A stretch of DNA of 64,000 nt from Polyangia bacterium (GTDB lineage: Bacteria; Myxococcota_A; Polyangia; Nannocystales; Nannocystaceae). The stretch spans positions 310,001 to 374,000 of the forward strand of contig JAUIKS010000003.1 in NCBI GenBank assembly GCA_030430565.1, read 5' to 3'. Below, one piece after another: positions 51,409 through 61,303 of the stretch (position 1 is the first letter of the stretch; each line of letters begins with the position of its first letter). The notes beneath the pieces were generated by a model, which did no database searches, was not told where the DNA came from, and saw nothing but the letters and a program-made list of their open reading frames with translations. A program made the position numbers and the translations under genes.

Positions 51409-52125
<717 letters not shown>

Positions 52126-52138
<13 letters not shown>

Positions 52139-52788
52139 GCGAGCTCCAGCGAGGATAACTCCGCGAGCGCCGCGACGCGAGCCTGGAGGTCCTGCAGGCG
52201 CTCTTGCACGGGCAGGCGGCCGCCGGCGAGCGTGCGCAGGCCGACCTGGATCCGCAGCTGCAGCACCGCGTCGAGCACCGCGTCGAGCTCCGCGATCGCG
52301 TGATCACGGGCGGCGCGCAGCGCCTCGAGGCCGCGGTTGATGTCGTCGCTCGGCGCGACGCCCACGCGACCCCGCGCGGCCGCGCTCAGCTCCTCGAGCA
52401 TGCGGTCGGCCAGCGCGACCCGGCGATCCGCGAGGTAGAGCGCGCGCTCGAGGGCGTCGACGTCCTCGCGCGCGGCGAGGCCCGCGGCCGCGGGCTCGGC
52501 GAGGGTCTGGCGCAGCGAGCCCATGCACGCGCTGATGCGCGACGAGCCGGGGCCGCAGGCCTCGGGCGCGCGCGGCTCGTGCAGCAGGCCGAGCAGCAGC
52601 GGCCAGCAGGCGAAGCCGCTGACGGAGGTCCCCGCCGAGTAGCCCGCGCGCGCGAGTCGCCAGGCGACGGCTGCCCCGACCGCCAGGTAGCCGAGCCCGA
52701 GGCTGACCCACAGCGCGCTGGGGGGCGGGTCGGCGAAGCTGAGCAGGCCCGAGGTGAAGCGGGTCATGAACAGGGCTGAGAACGTCAC
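52126..52788 (-). CDS. Membrane protein with coiled-coil tail, two-component cluster
   Basis: This 220-residue protein has two hydrophobic segments (about 25-45 and 55-72) and a long helical C-terminus (about 95-215, EDVDALERALYLADRRVALA, LQDLQARVAALAELSSLELA) predicted to be coiled coil. I recognise no family. The GTG start is supported by AAGGAGG five to six bases upstream. It overlaps the response regulator start, tying it to the two-component system; it could be a signal-input or scaffold protein for the kinase. Confidence 0.75.
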
Positions 52789-52865
52789 GGGTGCCTCCTT
52801 CGGGCGTCGGCGGGGCGTCGCCCCGCGCTCGGTGATAGTGATCTTGATATGTCAAACGAGACAGG

Positions 52866-53654
52866 TTACTGCGGCGGCAGGTCGAGCGCGCGCCCGCCAC
52901 GGCGCGTCGGCGGCGGGGCCTCCGGCTTCATCGCCGCGCCGACGAAGCCCTGCTTGCGCGCGCTCCAGCCGCGGTAGCGACCCTTGGACGAGTCGTAGGT
53001 CGCGTTGAGGCTCGAGAACACGTCCGCCTCGATCGCGCGCAGGAAGGTGGTCTCGGCCCGCGGGCGCACGACGAAGGGGCGCAGCAGCCAGCCCGACTGC
53101 GCGAGCAGCAGCCCGAGCAGCACGACGGTGCCGGAGCTCGCCAGCCAGCGCTGCTGACCGCCCCGCGGCAGCCCGCGCGTGAGCGTCGTGAGGCCCGGCA
53201 GGCCGACCGCGAGCAGGCACGCGGTCATCACCAGGATCGCGCGGTGGTAGTCGAGGTTGATCGAGTAGAGCAGCCACAGGATCGGCGCGCAGGCGGCCGC
53301 GAGCACGGCGGTGCGGGCCATGCCGGCGAGGGCGGCGAGCGCGAGCCGAGCCCGCGAGCAGCGGACCTCGCAGGCGGCGTGCAGCGCCCGGATCGCGGGC
53401 AGGCCGACGAGCACCGGCAGCAGCAGCAGCGCCGGCATCTTGATCGCGGCGTAGACGTGCTGGACGCCGCCGCGGTACGAGCCGACGACCAGGCCGAAGA
53501 GGCTGGCGCCGACGCAGGTGATAGCGAGCAGGCGCGGCGCGAGCTCGGCGAGCGCGCGGCGAGGGGCGGCCTCGCCCTCGTCGATCAGGATCTGGGGGTC
53601 GCGCAGCAGCGTGGTCGTGAGCTCGAGGATCGAGCGTCGCGGGTGGATCGACAT
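52866..53654 (-). CDS. Multi-pass membrane protein, two-component cluster
   Basis: This 262-residue protein has about five to six transmembrane segments (ITCVGASLFGLVVGSYRGGV, MPALLLLPVLVGLPAIRALH, AVLAAACAPILWLLYSINLD, LVMTACLLAVGLPGLTTLTR, GTVVLLGLLLAQSGWLLRPF) and a polar C-terminus. The general look recalls Yip1/YIF1-like membrane proteins, but no motif settles it. The ATG has AAGGAG nine bases upstream. It lies 77 bases before the next gene of the cluster. Confidence 0.75.
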   Translation of the reverse strand: MSIHPRRSILELTTTLLRDPQILIDEGEAAPRRALAELAPRLLAITCVGASLFGLVVGSYRGGVQHVYAAIKMPALLLLPVLVGLPAIRALHAACEVRCSRARLALAALAGMARTAVLAAACAPILWLLYSINLDYHRAILVMTACLLAVGLPGLTTLTRGLPRGGQQRWLASSGTVVLLGLLLAQSGWLLRPFVVRPRAETTFLRAIEADVFSSLNATYDSSKGRYRGWSARKQGFVGAAMKPEAPPPTRRGGRALDLPPQ

Positions 53655-53725
53655 GGCGGTCGTCTCCTTGGGCGAGAATTGAGAGATGGTGGAAAGGACA
53701 GGCGAGTACGGGGCGCGCCGGTCGA

Positions 53726-54460
53726 TCAGAACTGGCGCGTGTTGAGGACGAAGTCGGCGAGGTCGACGCCGAGGCGCAGCGCGATCAACAGCGTGAGCAG
53801 CAGCCAGCCGTGGACGAGGGCGTGGAAGCGCGGCGCGGGCTCGACGGACGCGCTCGTCTCCGCGTCGTCACCGCTCTCGGCGCCCGCTCGCTCGGCCTTG
53901 GTCAGCTCGCGCGCGCAGACGATGTAGCCGACCGCGCCGAGGCCGAGCATCGAGGCCAGGAACGCGGGCAGCCACAGGTTGGTCGTGGCGGAGAAGAACA
54001 GCACCACGGGCGCGAGGCCGGCGGCGAGCTGCCCGACGAGGATCACGCCGCGGGTGAGCGCGGCCGCCAGCGCCTCCGGGCGCGCGCGCAGGTCGAGGTA
54101 CTGATGGATGGCGACCAGCGCCGGGCTCGAGAGCAGCACGGCGCCGCCGATGTTGAGCACGGTCGCGGGGATCATCCGCAGCGTGATGCCCCAGCGGCTG
54201 GTGTGACTAAAGTGATCGGGCGTGTCCCCGAGCGCGCCCAGGCCCGCGGCGGCGCCGAGCAGCCCGAGGCCCACGAGCGCGCGAAACAGCCCCGCGACCT
54301 GGGCGCGCGCGCCCGGCTCCCTGGGCGTCTCCCCCATGGGAGCGCGCGACGGCGGCGGCGTGACCGGGCGCTCCGCGGCGGGGGACGAGGGCGAGAGCCG
54401 GGCGCGCGCGCTCGGCGGGAAGATGGGGTCGATCGATTCGCTTGCGAGGCTCACGGGCAC
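53726..54460 (-). CDS. Multi-pass membrane protein, two-component cluster
   Basis: This 244-residue protein starts at GTG with a disordered Pro/Ser-rich N-terminus (1-55) and then about five hydrophobic helices (LFRALVGLGLLGAAAGLGAL, MIPATVLNIGGAVLLSSPAL, VILVGQLAAGLAPVVLFFSA, LWLPAFLASMLGLGAVGYIV, GWLLLTLLIALRLGVDLADF). I recognise no family. It is the first gene of the five-gene minus-strand cluster ending with the histidine kinase, 71 bases before the next gene. Confidence 0.72.
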   Translation of the reverse strand: MPVSLASESIDPIFPPSARARLSPSSPAAERPVTPPPSRAPMGETPREPGARAQVAGLFRALVGLGLLGAAAGLGALGDTPDHFSHTSRWGITLRMIPATVLNIGGAVLLSSPALVAIHQYLDLRARPEALAAALTRGVILVGQLAAGLAPVVLFFSATTNLWLPAFLASMLGLGAVGYIVCARELTKAERAGAESGDDAETSASVEPAPRFHALVHGWLLLTLLIALRLGVDLADFVLNTRQF

Positions 54461-54598
54461 GGCTCCACGGCTTGTCGACCGCGAGCCGGGCGTTGGCGCG
54501 CGACATGAGCTTCATGTCATGTCGGCGGCTCCGGGCGACAGGAGATGGTCTATCAAGCGGGCGTGCGCAAACCGCTGCGGGCGCTGGGCGATGCGCTG

Positions 54599-54620
54599 CA
54601 GGTTCTGTGCAGGTTCTGTG
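54599..54620 (+). repeat. Exact tandem duplication of 11 bp
   Basis: CAGGTTCTGTG occurs twice head to tail just upstream of the hydrolase start. It may be a recent slippage event or a binding-site pair. Confidence 0.7.
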
Positions 54621-54665
54621 CAGGCGTCAGGCGGCTCGGCGGCTGGTGGTATCGTGGGCCCGCCA

Positions 54666-55478
54666 GTGCCGAAGCTCGACTGCAGGACCGTCCGCTCCGA
54701 GCGCGGCGAGACGCGCTACTGGGTCACCGACGGCGCCGGCGAGGTCGTCGTCTTCCTCCACGGCGCGACCATGGATCACGGCCTCTGGCGCGAGCAGCTC
54801 GAGGTGTTCGCGCGGACGCGTCGCGTCATCGCGCCCGACCTGCCGGCGCACGGCGCCTCGCGCCCCTACGTGCCGTTCTCGCTGCAGGCGGCCCTAGAGG
54901 AGCTCATCGCGATCCTCGACCAAGAGCGCGTCGCCGCGGCGCACCTCGTCGGGCAGTCGATGGGCGGCTACCTCGCGCAGATGCTGGCGATCGAGCGCCC
55001 GGCGCGGGCGCGCTCCATCGTCGCCGTGGACTCGTCACCGCTCGATTCGTCGTACTTCACCCGGCTCGACCGGTGGCTGTTCTCGATCACGCCGGCGCTG
55101 CTCTCGCTGTACCCGTTCAAGCCCCTCGTCCGCAGCATCGTGCAAGGCGTCGCGGAGACGGAGCGCGGCCGCGAGTACGCCGAGGGCGCGCTGCTCCAGC
55201 TCTCGAAGCGAGAGATCACGCGCATCATGGCGGCCGTCTATCAAGGGATCGCGGCCTACCGCGATCGCGCGGTCTCGTGGTCGTGCCCGACGCTCGTGCT
55301 CTACGGCGACAAAGACCGCGCCGGCAAGGTCATCGAGTACAGCCAGCGCTGGGCGCAGCAGGACGGCCTGCCGCTGCAGGTGATCGAGGGGGCCGGGCAC
55401 AACAGCAACATGGACCGCCCGGCCGAATTCAACCGCGCGTTGCTCGAGTTCCTCGAGGGCGTCGAGGCTGGGTCGTAG
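54666..55478 (+). CDS. Alpha/beta-fold hydrolase
   Basis: This 270-residue cytoplasmic hydrolase has the oxyanion segment FLHGATMDHGLW, nucleophile elbow GQSMGG (Ser near 100), an Asp in LVLYGDKDRAGKV and the catalytic His in EGAGHNSNMDRP, completing the triad. A lid of about 60 residues sits between. It could be an esterase, lipase or peptidase-like hydrolase. The start is uncertain: GTG at 54666 (PKLDCRTVRS) and GTG at 54654 are both possible, and neither has a clear ribosome-binding site. It converges with the acyltransferase-like gene, eight bases apart. Confidence 0.87.
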   Translation: MPKLDCRTVRSERGETRYWVTDGAGEVVVFLHGATMDHGLWREQLEVFARTRRVIAPDLPAHGASRPYVPFSLQAALEELIAILDQERVAAAHLVGQSMGGYLAQMLAIERPARARSIVAVDSSPLDSSYFTRLDRWLFSITPALLSLYPFKPLVRSIVQGVAETERGREYAEGALLQLSKREITRIMAAVYQGIAAYRDRAVSWSCPTLVLYGDKDRAGKVIEYSQRWAQQDGLPLQVIEGAGHNSNMDRPAEFNRALLEFLEGVEAGS

Positions 55479-55485
55479 CGGCCGC

Positions 55486-56364
55486 TCAGACCCCGAGCGC
55501 GCGCTCGCCGGTCGCGCCCAGCACCGCCGCGGGGTCTCGCATCATCTCGCACAGCCGCAGCAGGACCTTGCCCGCGATCACGCCGTCGAACAGGCGGTGG
55601 TCGAACACGTAGCTGACCGGGAGGACAGGCCGCACAGCCGGCGCGCCGTCGACCACGACCACCTCGTCCTGCACGGCCGAGAGCGCGATGACCGAGCCGA
55701 CCGGGCACAGACGGTTGGGTGGGCTCATCGAGGCGCCGAGGAAGCGCGCGCCCTCGGCCTTGCCGAACACCGCGCCCGGGTTGGTCACCACCACCGAGAT
55801 CGGCAGCAGCCGGTGGGCCAGCGGCGCGAGCAGCCGCGACTGCGCGGCGCGGTCCATGCCCGTGAGCACGCCGTCGAGCAGCCAGCGCGGCGTCCGCTTC
55901 GCCATCGGCACGAGCAGCCGCACCAGCGGATCCTCGGGCTTGCCGTCTCGCTCGGCGCGCACGGTCGCGCGCGTCGCCGCGGCCAGCTCGCGCAGGGTCT
56001 TGCGCTCGACCCGGCGCAGCAGCGCCAGGCTCACCTCCATGCTCGCGCCGGCCTTCTGCGAGAGCAGGTCCACGGGTAGCGCGACGCCGACGCCCTCGTG
56101 CGCGCGGATCTGCCCGCCCAGCACGCGCGCGTTGGCCTGCGGGAATTCGCAGTAGAGCCGCGTGACGAGGGCGACGAAGAGATGCATCAGCGTCACGCGC
56201 TCGCGCGGATCGTCGGCCCCGCCGGCGGGTCGGTTCAGCGCCTCGAGGTAGCGGCGCGCCGGCGTCACGTCGATCGCTATGTTCGCCGACACGTACGGGC
56301 TGTACGGCGGGTAGCGGAAGAACCACAGAAGGAAGTTGCGGAGGATCGTCGGTTGTCGAGCCAT
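55486..56364 (-). CDS. Free-standing E2-type (2-oxoacid dehydrogenase) acyltransferase domain
   Basis: This 292-residue protein matches only the catalytic domain of lipoyl acyltransferases (E2): NIAIDVTPARRYLEALNR, VTLMHLFVALVTRLYCEFPQ, LPISVVVTNPGAVFGKAEGA, ALSAVQDEVVVVDG and the HxxxDG active site VFDHRLFDGV. The lipoyl and peripheral-subunit-binding domains are absent, and no E1 or E3 gene is adjacent, so it is probably not part of a classical complex. The N-terminal RNFLLWFFRYPPYSPY is hydrophobic and may associate with the membrane. It may act as a CoA-dependent acyltransferase on another substrate. Confidence 0.82.
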   Translation of the reverse strand: MARQPTILRNFLLWFFRYPPYSPYVSANIAIDVTPARRYLEALNRPAGGADDPRERVTLMHLFVALVTRLYCEFPQANARVLGGQIRAHEGVGVALPVDLLSQKAGASMEVSLALLRRVERKTLRELAAATRATVRAERDGKPEDPLVRLLVPMAKRTPRWLLDGVLTGMDRAAQSRLLAPLAHRLLPISVVVTNPGAVFGKAEGARFLGASMSPPNRLCPVGSVIALSAVQDEVVVVDGAPAVRPVLPVSYVFDHRLFDGVIAGKVLLRLCEMMRDPAAVLGATGERALGV

Positions 56365-56632
56365 CGTCGGTCGGTCGGGGCGGCGCCGCGCATCACACCA
56401 CGCCGGCTGGCCGGTCCGCCAGCGTCGCGCGACGCGATGTCTTTAAAGGCATGTCTCGCGTGGGCGCGTTGGTGGTCCCGGGGTCGAGCGCGCGAGGCCT
56501 CGGTCCGAGCAGGGGGAATCCCCTGTTTCGGCCCGCGGGCCGTTGAGTGTAAGTATCTAAGCTGCTGAAATCACGAGTGATTCTCCAGCCTGAGATGAAT
56601 CCGAGATATCTCACGCCGTCCGAGAGAGTGAA

Positions 56633-58033
56633 GTGTTCAGCAGGCTCCTCCCCTTCATCCTGACCCTCGGTTTTACGCCCGCCGCGCTCGCGGCCACGTC
56701 CTCCGTGTCGACGCACACGAGCGCGCGCCAGGCGGTCGCGAAGTCCACGGCGAAGTCCACGGCGAAGTCCCGCGCGACGAAGCGCGCGAAGGCGACCGCC
56801 GGCAAGCGGCGCGCGAGCGCGCGCGCGGCCCACAGCGGCCACAGCGGCCACAGCGGTCACAGCGCCCGCGACAAGTCGTCGACCCACGCGCCGCAGCGGC
56901 GCGTCAGCCTCAAGGATGACCGCTTCACCGGCGTGAAGCTGGCGCGCAAGAGCTTCCGCTCGGGCGGCGCCGCGAGCGGCGTGACCGTGTTCGTCAACGG
57001 CCGCGGCGCGCGGATCCGCGGCGGCTACGAGGACTCCGCCAACAACCGCTCGAGCATCGCCTGGTCGCGGGGCCGCGACGCCGTGAGCGTGCCGGCCTTC
57101 GCGGGCGGCGGCCAGACCTGGGGCGGCATGATGACCTGTCTTCGTGACCAGCTCAGCGCCTACGACGTGAAGGTCACCGACCGTCGCCCCGAGTCGGGCG
57201 AGTACATCATGATGATGGTCGGCGGCAGCCCGGGCATGCTCGGCTACCAGCGCGGCGTCGGCGGCGTCGCGCCCTACACCGGCGGCGTCGTCAACGGCAC
57301 CATCGGCTTCATCTTCGCCGACGCCTTCGGCGGCGACGCGCGCGAGCTGTGCGAGACCGTCGCCCACGAGATCGGTCACACCCTCGGCCTCGACCACACC
57401 TACGAGTGCACGGACACCATGAGCTACCTGCACGGCTGCGGCGAGAAGTCGTTCCAGGACCAGGCGATGGCCTGCGGCGAGTGGGGCGAGCGCAGCTGCG
57501 GCCCCGGCGGTCGCGTCCAGAACTCCCACCGCCGGCTCGCCCGCAACGTCGGCCTGCGCCCGCAGTCGCCCACGCGCCCGCAGCCGCCCACGCGCCCGCA
57601 GCCGCCCACGCCCGACAAGCCGCCTGTCGTCGCGGACACCCGCGCGCCGCGGATCAGCATGATCTCCCCGCGCAACGGCTCGAGCTTTGAGTACGGCGAC
57701 ATCCTCTTCATCGTCTTCGACGCCAAGGACGAGCGCGGCGTCGCCAAGGTCGAGCTGCTGTGGAACGCCGACGGTCGCACCACCGTCTACCGCTGCGGCG
57801 ACCTCCCCGAGGAGCTGCCGATCGAGTGCGGGCGCGCGGGCGACCGCTTCGCCTTCGCCCTGCAGGTCGGCGCCGGCGAGCGTAAGTTCGCCGTGCGCGT
57901 CACCGACACCGCCGGCAACGCCTCGACCACGCGCTGGCGTCGCGCGAGCTTCGCCGAGCCCGAGGTCGACGTCGACATCTGGGCGCAGATCGAGGACGAC
58001 CTCACGCAGGACGACTACGGCGACTGCGGCTAG
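56633..58033 (+). CDS. Secreted zinc metalloprotease with C-terminal Ig-like domain
   Basis: This 466-residue exported protein has a signal peptide (LLPFILTLGFTPAALA), a basic low-complexity region with tandem repeats (KSTAKSTAKS, HSGHSGHSGHS, about 30-75), then a metzincin-like catalytic domain with HEIGHTLGLDH (HExxHxxGxxH, about 244-254) and a likely Met-turn in TMSYLHG. A Pro-rich hinge (RPQPPTRPQPPT) joins a beta-sandwich domain (about 335-430) of the Ig-like kind. A predatory or biofilm-degrading role is plausible. The GTG start has a modest purine-rich site upstream. The 270 bp before it show no gene. Confidence 0.88.
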   Translation: MFSRLLPFILTLGFTPAALAATSSVSTHTSARQAVAKSTAKSTAKSRATKRAKATAGKRRASARAAHSGHSGHSGHSARDKSSTHAPQRRVSLKDDRFTGVKLARKSFRSGGAASGVTVFVNGRGARIRGGYEDSANNRSSIAWSRGRDAVSVPAFAGGGQTWGGMMTCLRDQLSAYDVKVTDRRPESGEYIMMMVGGSPGMLGYQRGVGGVAPYTGGVVNGTIGFIFADAFGGDARELCETVAHEIGHTLGLDHTYECTDTMSYLHGCGEKSFQDQAMACGEWGERSCGPGGRVQNSHRRLARNVGLRPQSPTRPQPPTRPQPPTPDKPPVVADTRAPRISMISPRNGSSFEYGDILFIVFDAKDERGVAKVELLWNADGRTTVYRCGDLPEELPIECGRAGDRFAFALQVGAGERKFAVRVTDTAGNASTTRWRRASFAEPEVDVDIWAQIEDDLTQDDYGDCG

Positions 58034-58549
58034 CTACGCCGTAGCGAGGCGCTTCAACGCCGCCCGCAGGGCTCCGTCGAGTTGACGATCCGCGCGCTCG
58101 CCCAGCCGGACGAGCAGCGCGCGGTCGAGGACTCGGCGTTTGCACAGCGCGACCACGGCCCCGTAGTCGCCCGCCGCGTTTCGCAGCAGCTTGCACAGCG
58201 CGGTCGTGTAGGGATCCTCCACGAGGACCTCGAGGCGGCCCTCGCGGACCTTCACGCGGCGTCGCGCGGCCCCCTCGATCGGCGGGAGTCGGCGGTAGGG
58301 CAGGGTCGTCGGCTTCGGCAGGTCTCGCGCGGCGCGGAGCCGCTGCATGTCCGCGGGCAGCGACGAGCCCGGTTCAGCGGCGTCGCGCTCCATGTACTCG
58401 GGCGTCCCGCAGAAGGTGTGGGCGTCCGCGTACGCGTCGAAGCCGGGCAGCAGCAGCAGCGACGCGGTCCCGGTCAGCACCACGGCGCCGTCGCGACGCC
58501 GCGCGAGCGCATCGACAAAACCCTCTACCTGCGCGCGTGTAACCGTCAT
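58034..58549 (-). CDS. Hypothetical protein, possible nucleotidyltransferase-like (DUF6036-type)
   Basis: This 171-residue protein has VVLTGTASLLLLPGFDAYAD near residue 22, which recalls the GG-x-A-x-L entry strand of AbiEii/DUF6036 nucleotidyltransferase-like proteins, and DPYTTALCKLLRNAAGDYGA near 110, resembling their later helical segment (usually a DxxxxKLxR pattern). The catalytic DxD is not evident. The assignment is weak. Its stop abuts the protease stop on the opposite strand, and it lies 30 bases downstream of the lipoprotein gene, so the two may be co-transcribed. Confidence 0.5.
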   Translation of the reverse strand: MTVTRAQVEGFVDALARRRDGAVVLTGTASLLLLPGFDAYADAHTFCGTPEYMERDAAEPGSSLPADMQRLRAARDLPKPTTLPYRRLPPIEGAARRRVKVREGRLEVLVEDPYTTALCKLLRNAAGDYGAVVALCKRRVLDRALLVRLGERADRQLDGALRAALKRLATA

Positions 58550-58579
58550 GAGCCCGCGCAGGATAACACCCTCGCGCCG

Positions 58580-59335
58580 CTACTCGCCCGCGCTCGCGAT
58601 CCCGCGGTCGACGAGGCCCAGCAGCTTGGGCGCTTCGGCGACCAGCTTCTCGATATCGATCGTCTTGCGCGAGCGGTACACGAAGCCGACCAGGTGATCG
58701 TCCTTGCGCCACAGCACCAGATAGCCGCGCTCGCTGACGCGCTCGCGCGTCGACGTGCTCGTGAGGTCCTTGAAGCCCACCGACACGCCGTCCACCAGCT
58801 CGACGCGCCCCATGTCCTTGATCGCCGCGTCGGCCTCAGCGTTGCCGGTCTCGGGATCATCACCCGGCTTGCCGCTCGGCTGGTAGACAGGCTCGAGCAC
58901 CGTGTCGGCGTCGTAAACCTCGGCGAGCGAGCGGCCGATCGAGATCGCGACCGGGGCGACCTGCTCGCCGCGGACGAGCAGGGACTCCGCGCCGTCCTTC
59001 GTGGTCTCGGCGCCGGCGCTCAGCCAGGCGCGCGCGGTGTTCGAGAGCTCGCCCGTGTCGCGCAGATCCTCGGCCCAGGCGCGCGCGGCTGCGGTGCGCT
59101 CGGCCCAGACACGGCGCGTCTCCTCCAGCGACTCCCTGGCCTCGACCGCGGTCTGCTTGGCGGCCTCGGCGGTCTGCTTGGCGGTCTCGGCGGTCTTGAG
59201 CGCGGCCTCGGCGGTCTGCTCGGCGCCGCTCTCGACATCGCGCTTGACCGCCGCGGCGTCGTCACAGGCGGCGGAGCCCGCGAGCAGCGTGAGGGCGAAC
59301 AGCAGCGTGGTGGCCACGCGCGGGCAGAGCGGCAT
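58580..59335 (-). CDS. Hypothetical lipoprotein with helical repeat region
   Basis: This 251-residue protein has a lipoprotein signal (LTLLAGSAAC, Cys24). Residues about 35-80 form a repetitive coiled coil (AETAKQTAEAAKQTAVEARE). The rest is mixed alpha/beta (VSVGFKDLTSTSTRERVSER, GYLVLWRKDDHLVGFVYRSR) and I do not recognise it. It is divergent from the metallo-beta-lactamase gene with 112 bases between starts. Confidence 0.75.
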   Translation of the reverse strand: MPLCPRVATTLLFALTLLAGSAACDDAAAVKRDVESGAEQTAEAALKTAETAKQTAEAAKQTAVEARESLEETRRVWAERTAAARAWAEDLRDTGELSNTARAWLSAGAETTKDGAESLLVRGEQVAPVAISIGRSLAEVYDADTVLEPVYQPSGKPGDDPETGNAEADAAIKDMGRVELVDGVSVGFKDLTSTSTRERVSERGYLVLWRKDDHLVGFVYRSRKTIDIEKLVAEAPKLLGLVDRGIASAGE

Positions 59336-59447
59336 CCCGCGACGATATCAGGCTTCGCCCCGCGGCGTCGCGCATATCCTGCCTGAACGGCCATGTCTCG
59401 AGCGGCGGGCGCTTGAGTCGCGCGGCGTCTGGTGGAAGGATCCCGGG

Positions 59448-60644
59448 ATGAGCCGCGTCTCCACGGACCCCGCGCGCGCGCGACGACGACGAAGGCGGCG
59501 CTTCGCGTTGGCCGTGGTCGCGCTCGCGATCGCGCTGCCCGTCGCCGGCGGTTACCTCACCGCGCGCCCGAACCTCGGCGCGCGCGCGACCGGGGCGCGG
59601 CTCGAGCGAGCTCATCAGTCGCCGCAGTACGACGTCGAGCGCGGAGCGTTCGTCAACACGCTGCCGACGATCGACCCGGAGCTCGGGCCGGTGCTGCGAG
59701 CGTGGTGGGAGGGCGCGCCGGGGACCTCGCCCGAGTCGCCGCCGCCGCTGCAGCGCCACGTGGCCGAGGCCCTCGCCGAGCCGCCGGCGGGCGGCCTGCG
59801 CGTGACCTGGCTGGGGCACTCCACCCTCATCGTCGAGCTCGAGGGCGCGCGCGTGCTCGTCGATCCCGTCTGGGGTGAGCGCTGCTCGCCCTGGTCCTTC
59901 ATGGGGCCGTCGCGCTTTCACGCCCCGCCGCTGCCGCTCGATCAGCTGCCGCCGCTCGACGCCGTCGTGATCTCGCACGATCACTACGACCATCTCGACG
60001 CCTTCTCGATCCGCGCGCTGGCCGAGCGCGTGCCGACCTTCATTGTTCCGCTCGGCGTCGGCGCGCACCTCGAGGCCTGGGGCGTAGCGACCGCGGCGAT
60101 CGTCGAGCTCGACTGGTGGGAGTCCCACGAGCTCCACGGCGTGCGGCTCGTGGCGACCCCGGCGCGGCACTTCTCCGGGCGCTGGCTCGACGACCGCAAC
60201 GCGACGCTGTGGGCCGGCTGGGCGTTCATCGGCGCCGAGCGCCGCGCCTACTACAGCGGCGACACGGCGATGTTCCCCGGCTTTCGCGAGATCGGGCGGC
60301 GCCTGGGGCCCTTCGACATCACGATGATCGAGTCGGGCCAGTACAACCAGCTCTGGGCCGACGTGCACCTCGGGCCAGAGCAGGCCGTGCAGGCCCACCA
60401 AGACGTCGGCGGGCGCCTGATGCTGCCGGTCCACTGGGGCACCTTCGAGCTCGCGCTGCACTCGTGGACCGAGCCCGTCGAGCGCGTCCTCGCCGCAGCC
60501 GAGGCCGCGGGCGTGACGGTGGCGACCCCGATGCTCGGCCAGAGCGTCGAGCCCCCGCGCTCCCCCACCGAGCGCTGGTGGCCACCCGAAACCCCGTGGC
60601 AGACCGCCGCCGAGGCGCCGGTCCGCTCGTCCGGCCTCGATTAG
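59448..60644 (+). CDS. Metallo-beta-lactamase-fold hydrolase (NAPE-PLD-like)
   Basis: This 398-residue protein has a basic start and one hydrophobic segment (FALAVVALAIALPVAGGYLT), so it is probably membrane-anchored with the domain outside. The fold's metal motifs are present: SHDHYDHLD (HxHxDH), a later His in ARHFSGR, Asp in YYSGDTAMF and a final His in LPVHWGTFEL. The spacing matches N-acyl-phosphatidylethanolamine phospholipase D-like and UlaG-like proteins, so the substrate may be a phospholipid or phosphodiester. GGAAGGA lies eight bases upstream of the ATG; the longer open frame is antisense to the lipoprotein gene. Confidence 0.9.
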   Translation: MSRVSTDPARARRRRRRRFALAVVALAIALPVAGGYLTARPNLGARATGARLERAHQSPQYDVERGAFVNTLPTIDPELGPVLRAWWEGAPGTSPESPPPLQRHVAEALAEPPAGGLRVTWLGHSTLIVELEGARVLVDPVWGERCSPWSFMGPSRFHAPPLPLDQLPPLDAVVISHDHYDHLDAFSIRALAERVPTFIVPLGVGAHLEAWGVATAAIVELDWWESHELHGVRLVATPARHFSGRWLDDRNATLWAGWAFIGAERRAYYSGDTAMFPGFREIGRRLGPFDITMIESGQYNQLWADVHLGPEQAVQAHQDVGGRLMLPVHWGTFELALHSWTEPVERVLAAAEAAGVTVATPMLGQSVEPPRSPTERWWPPETPWQTAAEAPVRSSGLD

Positions 60645-60768
60645 GTTCTTTTCCGTCCACGCGTCGAGAGTTGCTTTCTCCGGCCGCGCCTCGAGAGTTG
60701 TTATCTCCGCGACCGCAGCTCGACGAGTGTGGTGTTCTCAACCGCGACCGTCGTGCAGCGTCACCGCA

Positions 60769-61177
60769 CCGAGAGCATGGGAGCGGCCCACAGCGTGGGG
60801 CGCTCCCGTGACTCACGCAGAGCGCTCGCGGTACTGCAGCCGAGCATCGTGAGCGCAGAGGCGGAGCGGGGCGGAGAGGGAGGGGTGGGGGGCCGGATGA
60901 GGACGGGCCCCCTTCGCCGGCCAGGTTTCGGCTGCGAACGACAAGTGCACGAAACTACAGCGGGTACTCCCTCATCGCTCCTCAACGTACGTTCGTACGC
61001 CTCGTTCGCTCTTCGGTCCGTTCCCGCTGTATTTCCGCACCCTTGCCGCTCTCGCTTCGAAACGTGGCCGGCGAAGGGGGCACGGCCGTGTGACCGGCGC
61101 CCGGAGGGCGTCGGTCATGCGCGCCCCGCAAGGAGCGCCCCCCACCCCTCCCTCCAAGAGCCCCGCGGAACCAAGCG
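60769..61177 (+). repeat. Intergenic two-hairpin repeat, copy B, enlarged
   Basis: This lies in a 659-bp gene-free stretch (60645-61303). It shares with copy A: CCGAGAGCAT (60769), hairpin 1 (60779-60791 with 60795-60807; GGGAGCG paired with CGCTCCC), hairpin 2 (GACCGGCGCCC 61092-61102 with GGGCGTCGGTC 61106-61116, one G-T pair), and the tail CCTCCAAGAGCCC to AACCAAGCG ending at 61177. Between the hairpins is an extra large inverted repeat not seen in copy A. Before it, at 60664 and 60691, TCGAGAGTTG is repeated 27 bases apart. Confidence 0.6.
60876..61154. repeat. Nested long inverted repeat inside copy B
   Basis: The outer arms 60876-60893 and 61137-61154 are an 18-bp perfect inverted repeat. 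The inner arms 60907-60930 and 61058-61081 match in 23 of 24 positions, and weaker matching continues inward to ACAGCGGG/CCCGCTGT. The centre contains CGTACG-TT-CGTACG. A transcript would fold into one long hairpin. Confidence 0.7.
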
Positions 61178-61188
61178 TCCCGCATCAT

Positions 61189-61254
61189 CGCGAAGAGAAC
61201 GCGAAGAGACCGCGAAGAGACCGCGAAGAGACCGCGAAGAGACCGCGAAAAGAA
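61189..61254 (+). repeat. Six tandem 11-bp repeats
   Basis: CGCGAAGAGAA, four copies of CGCGAAGAGAC and CGCGAAAAGAA follow head to tail just after repeat copy B, then a 10-bp GATCCAGGAA doublet (61261-61280). The array is noncoding and lies just past the stop of the FG-GAP lipoprotein gene. Confidence 0.75.
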
Positions 61255-61303
61255 CGCGAAGATCCAGGAAGATCCAGGAAGGTCCACGAAGAGAACGCGA
61301 CGA

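Noticed and set aside
55486..56364. A complete pyruvate or 2-oxoglutarate dehydrogenase E2
   Set aside because: Lipoyl and subunit-binding domains are missing and there are no E1 or E3 genes next to it.
61189..61254. A CRISPR array
   Set aside because: The units are 11 bp with no spacers and no cas gene is in the window.
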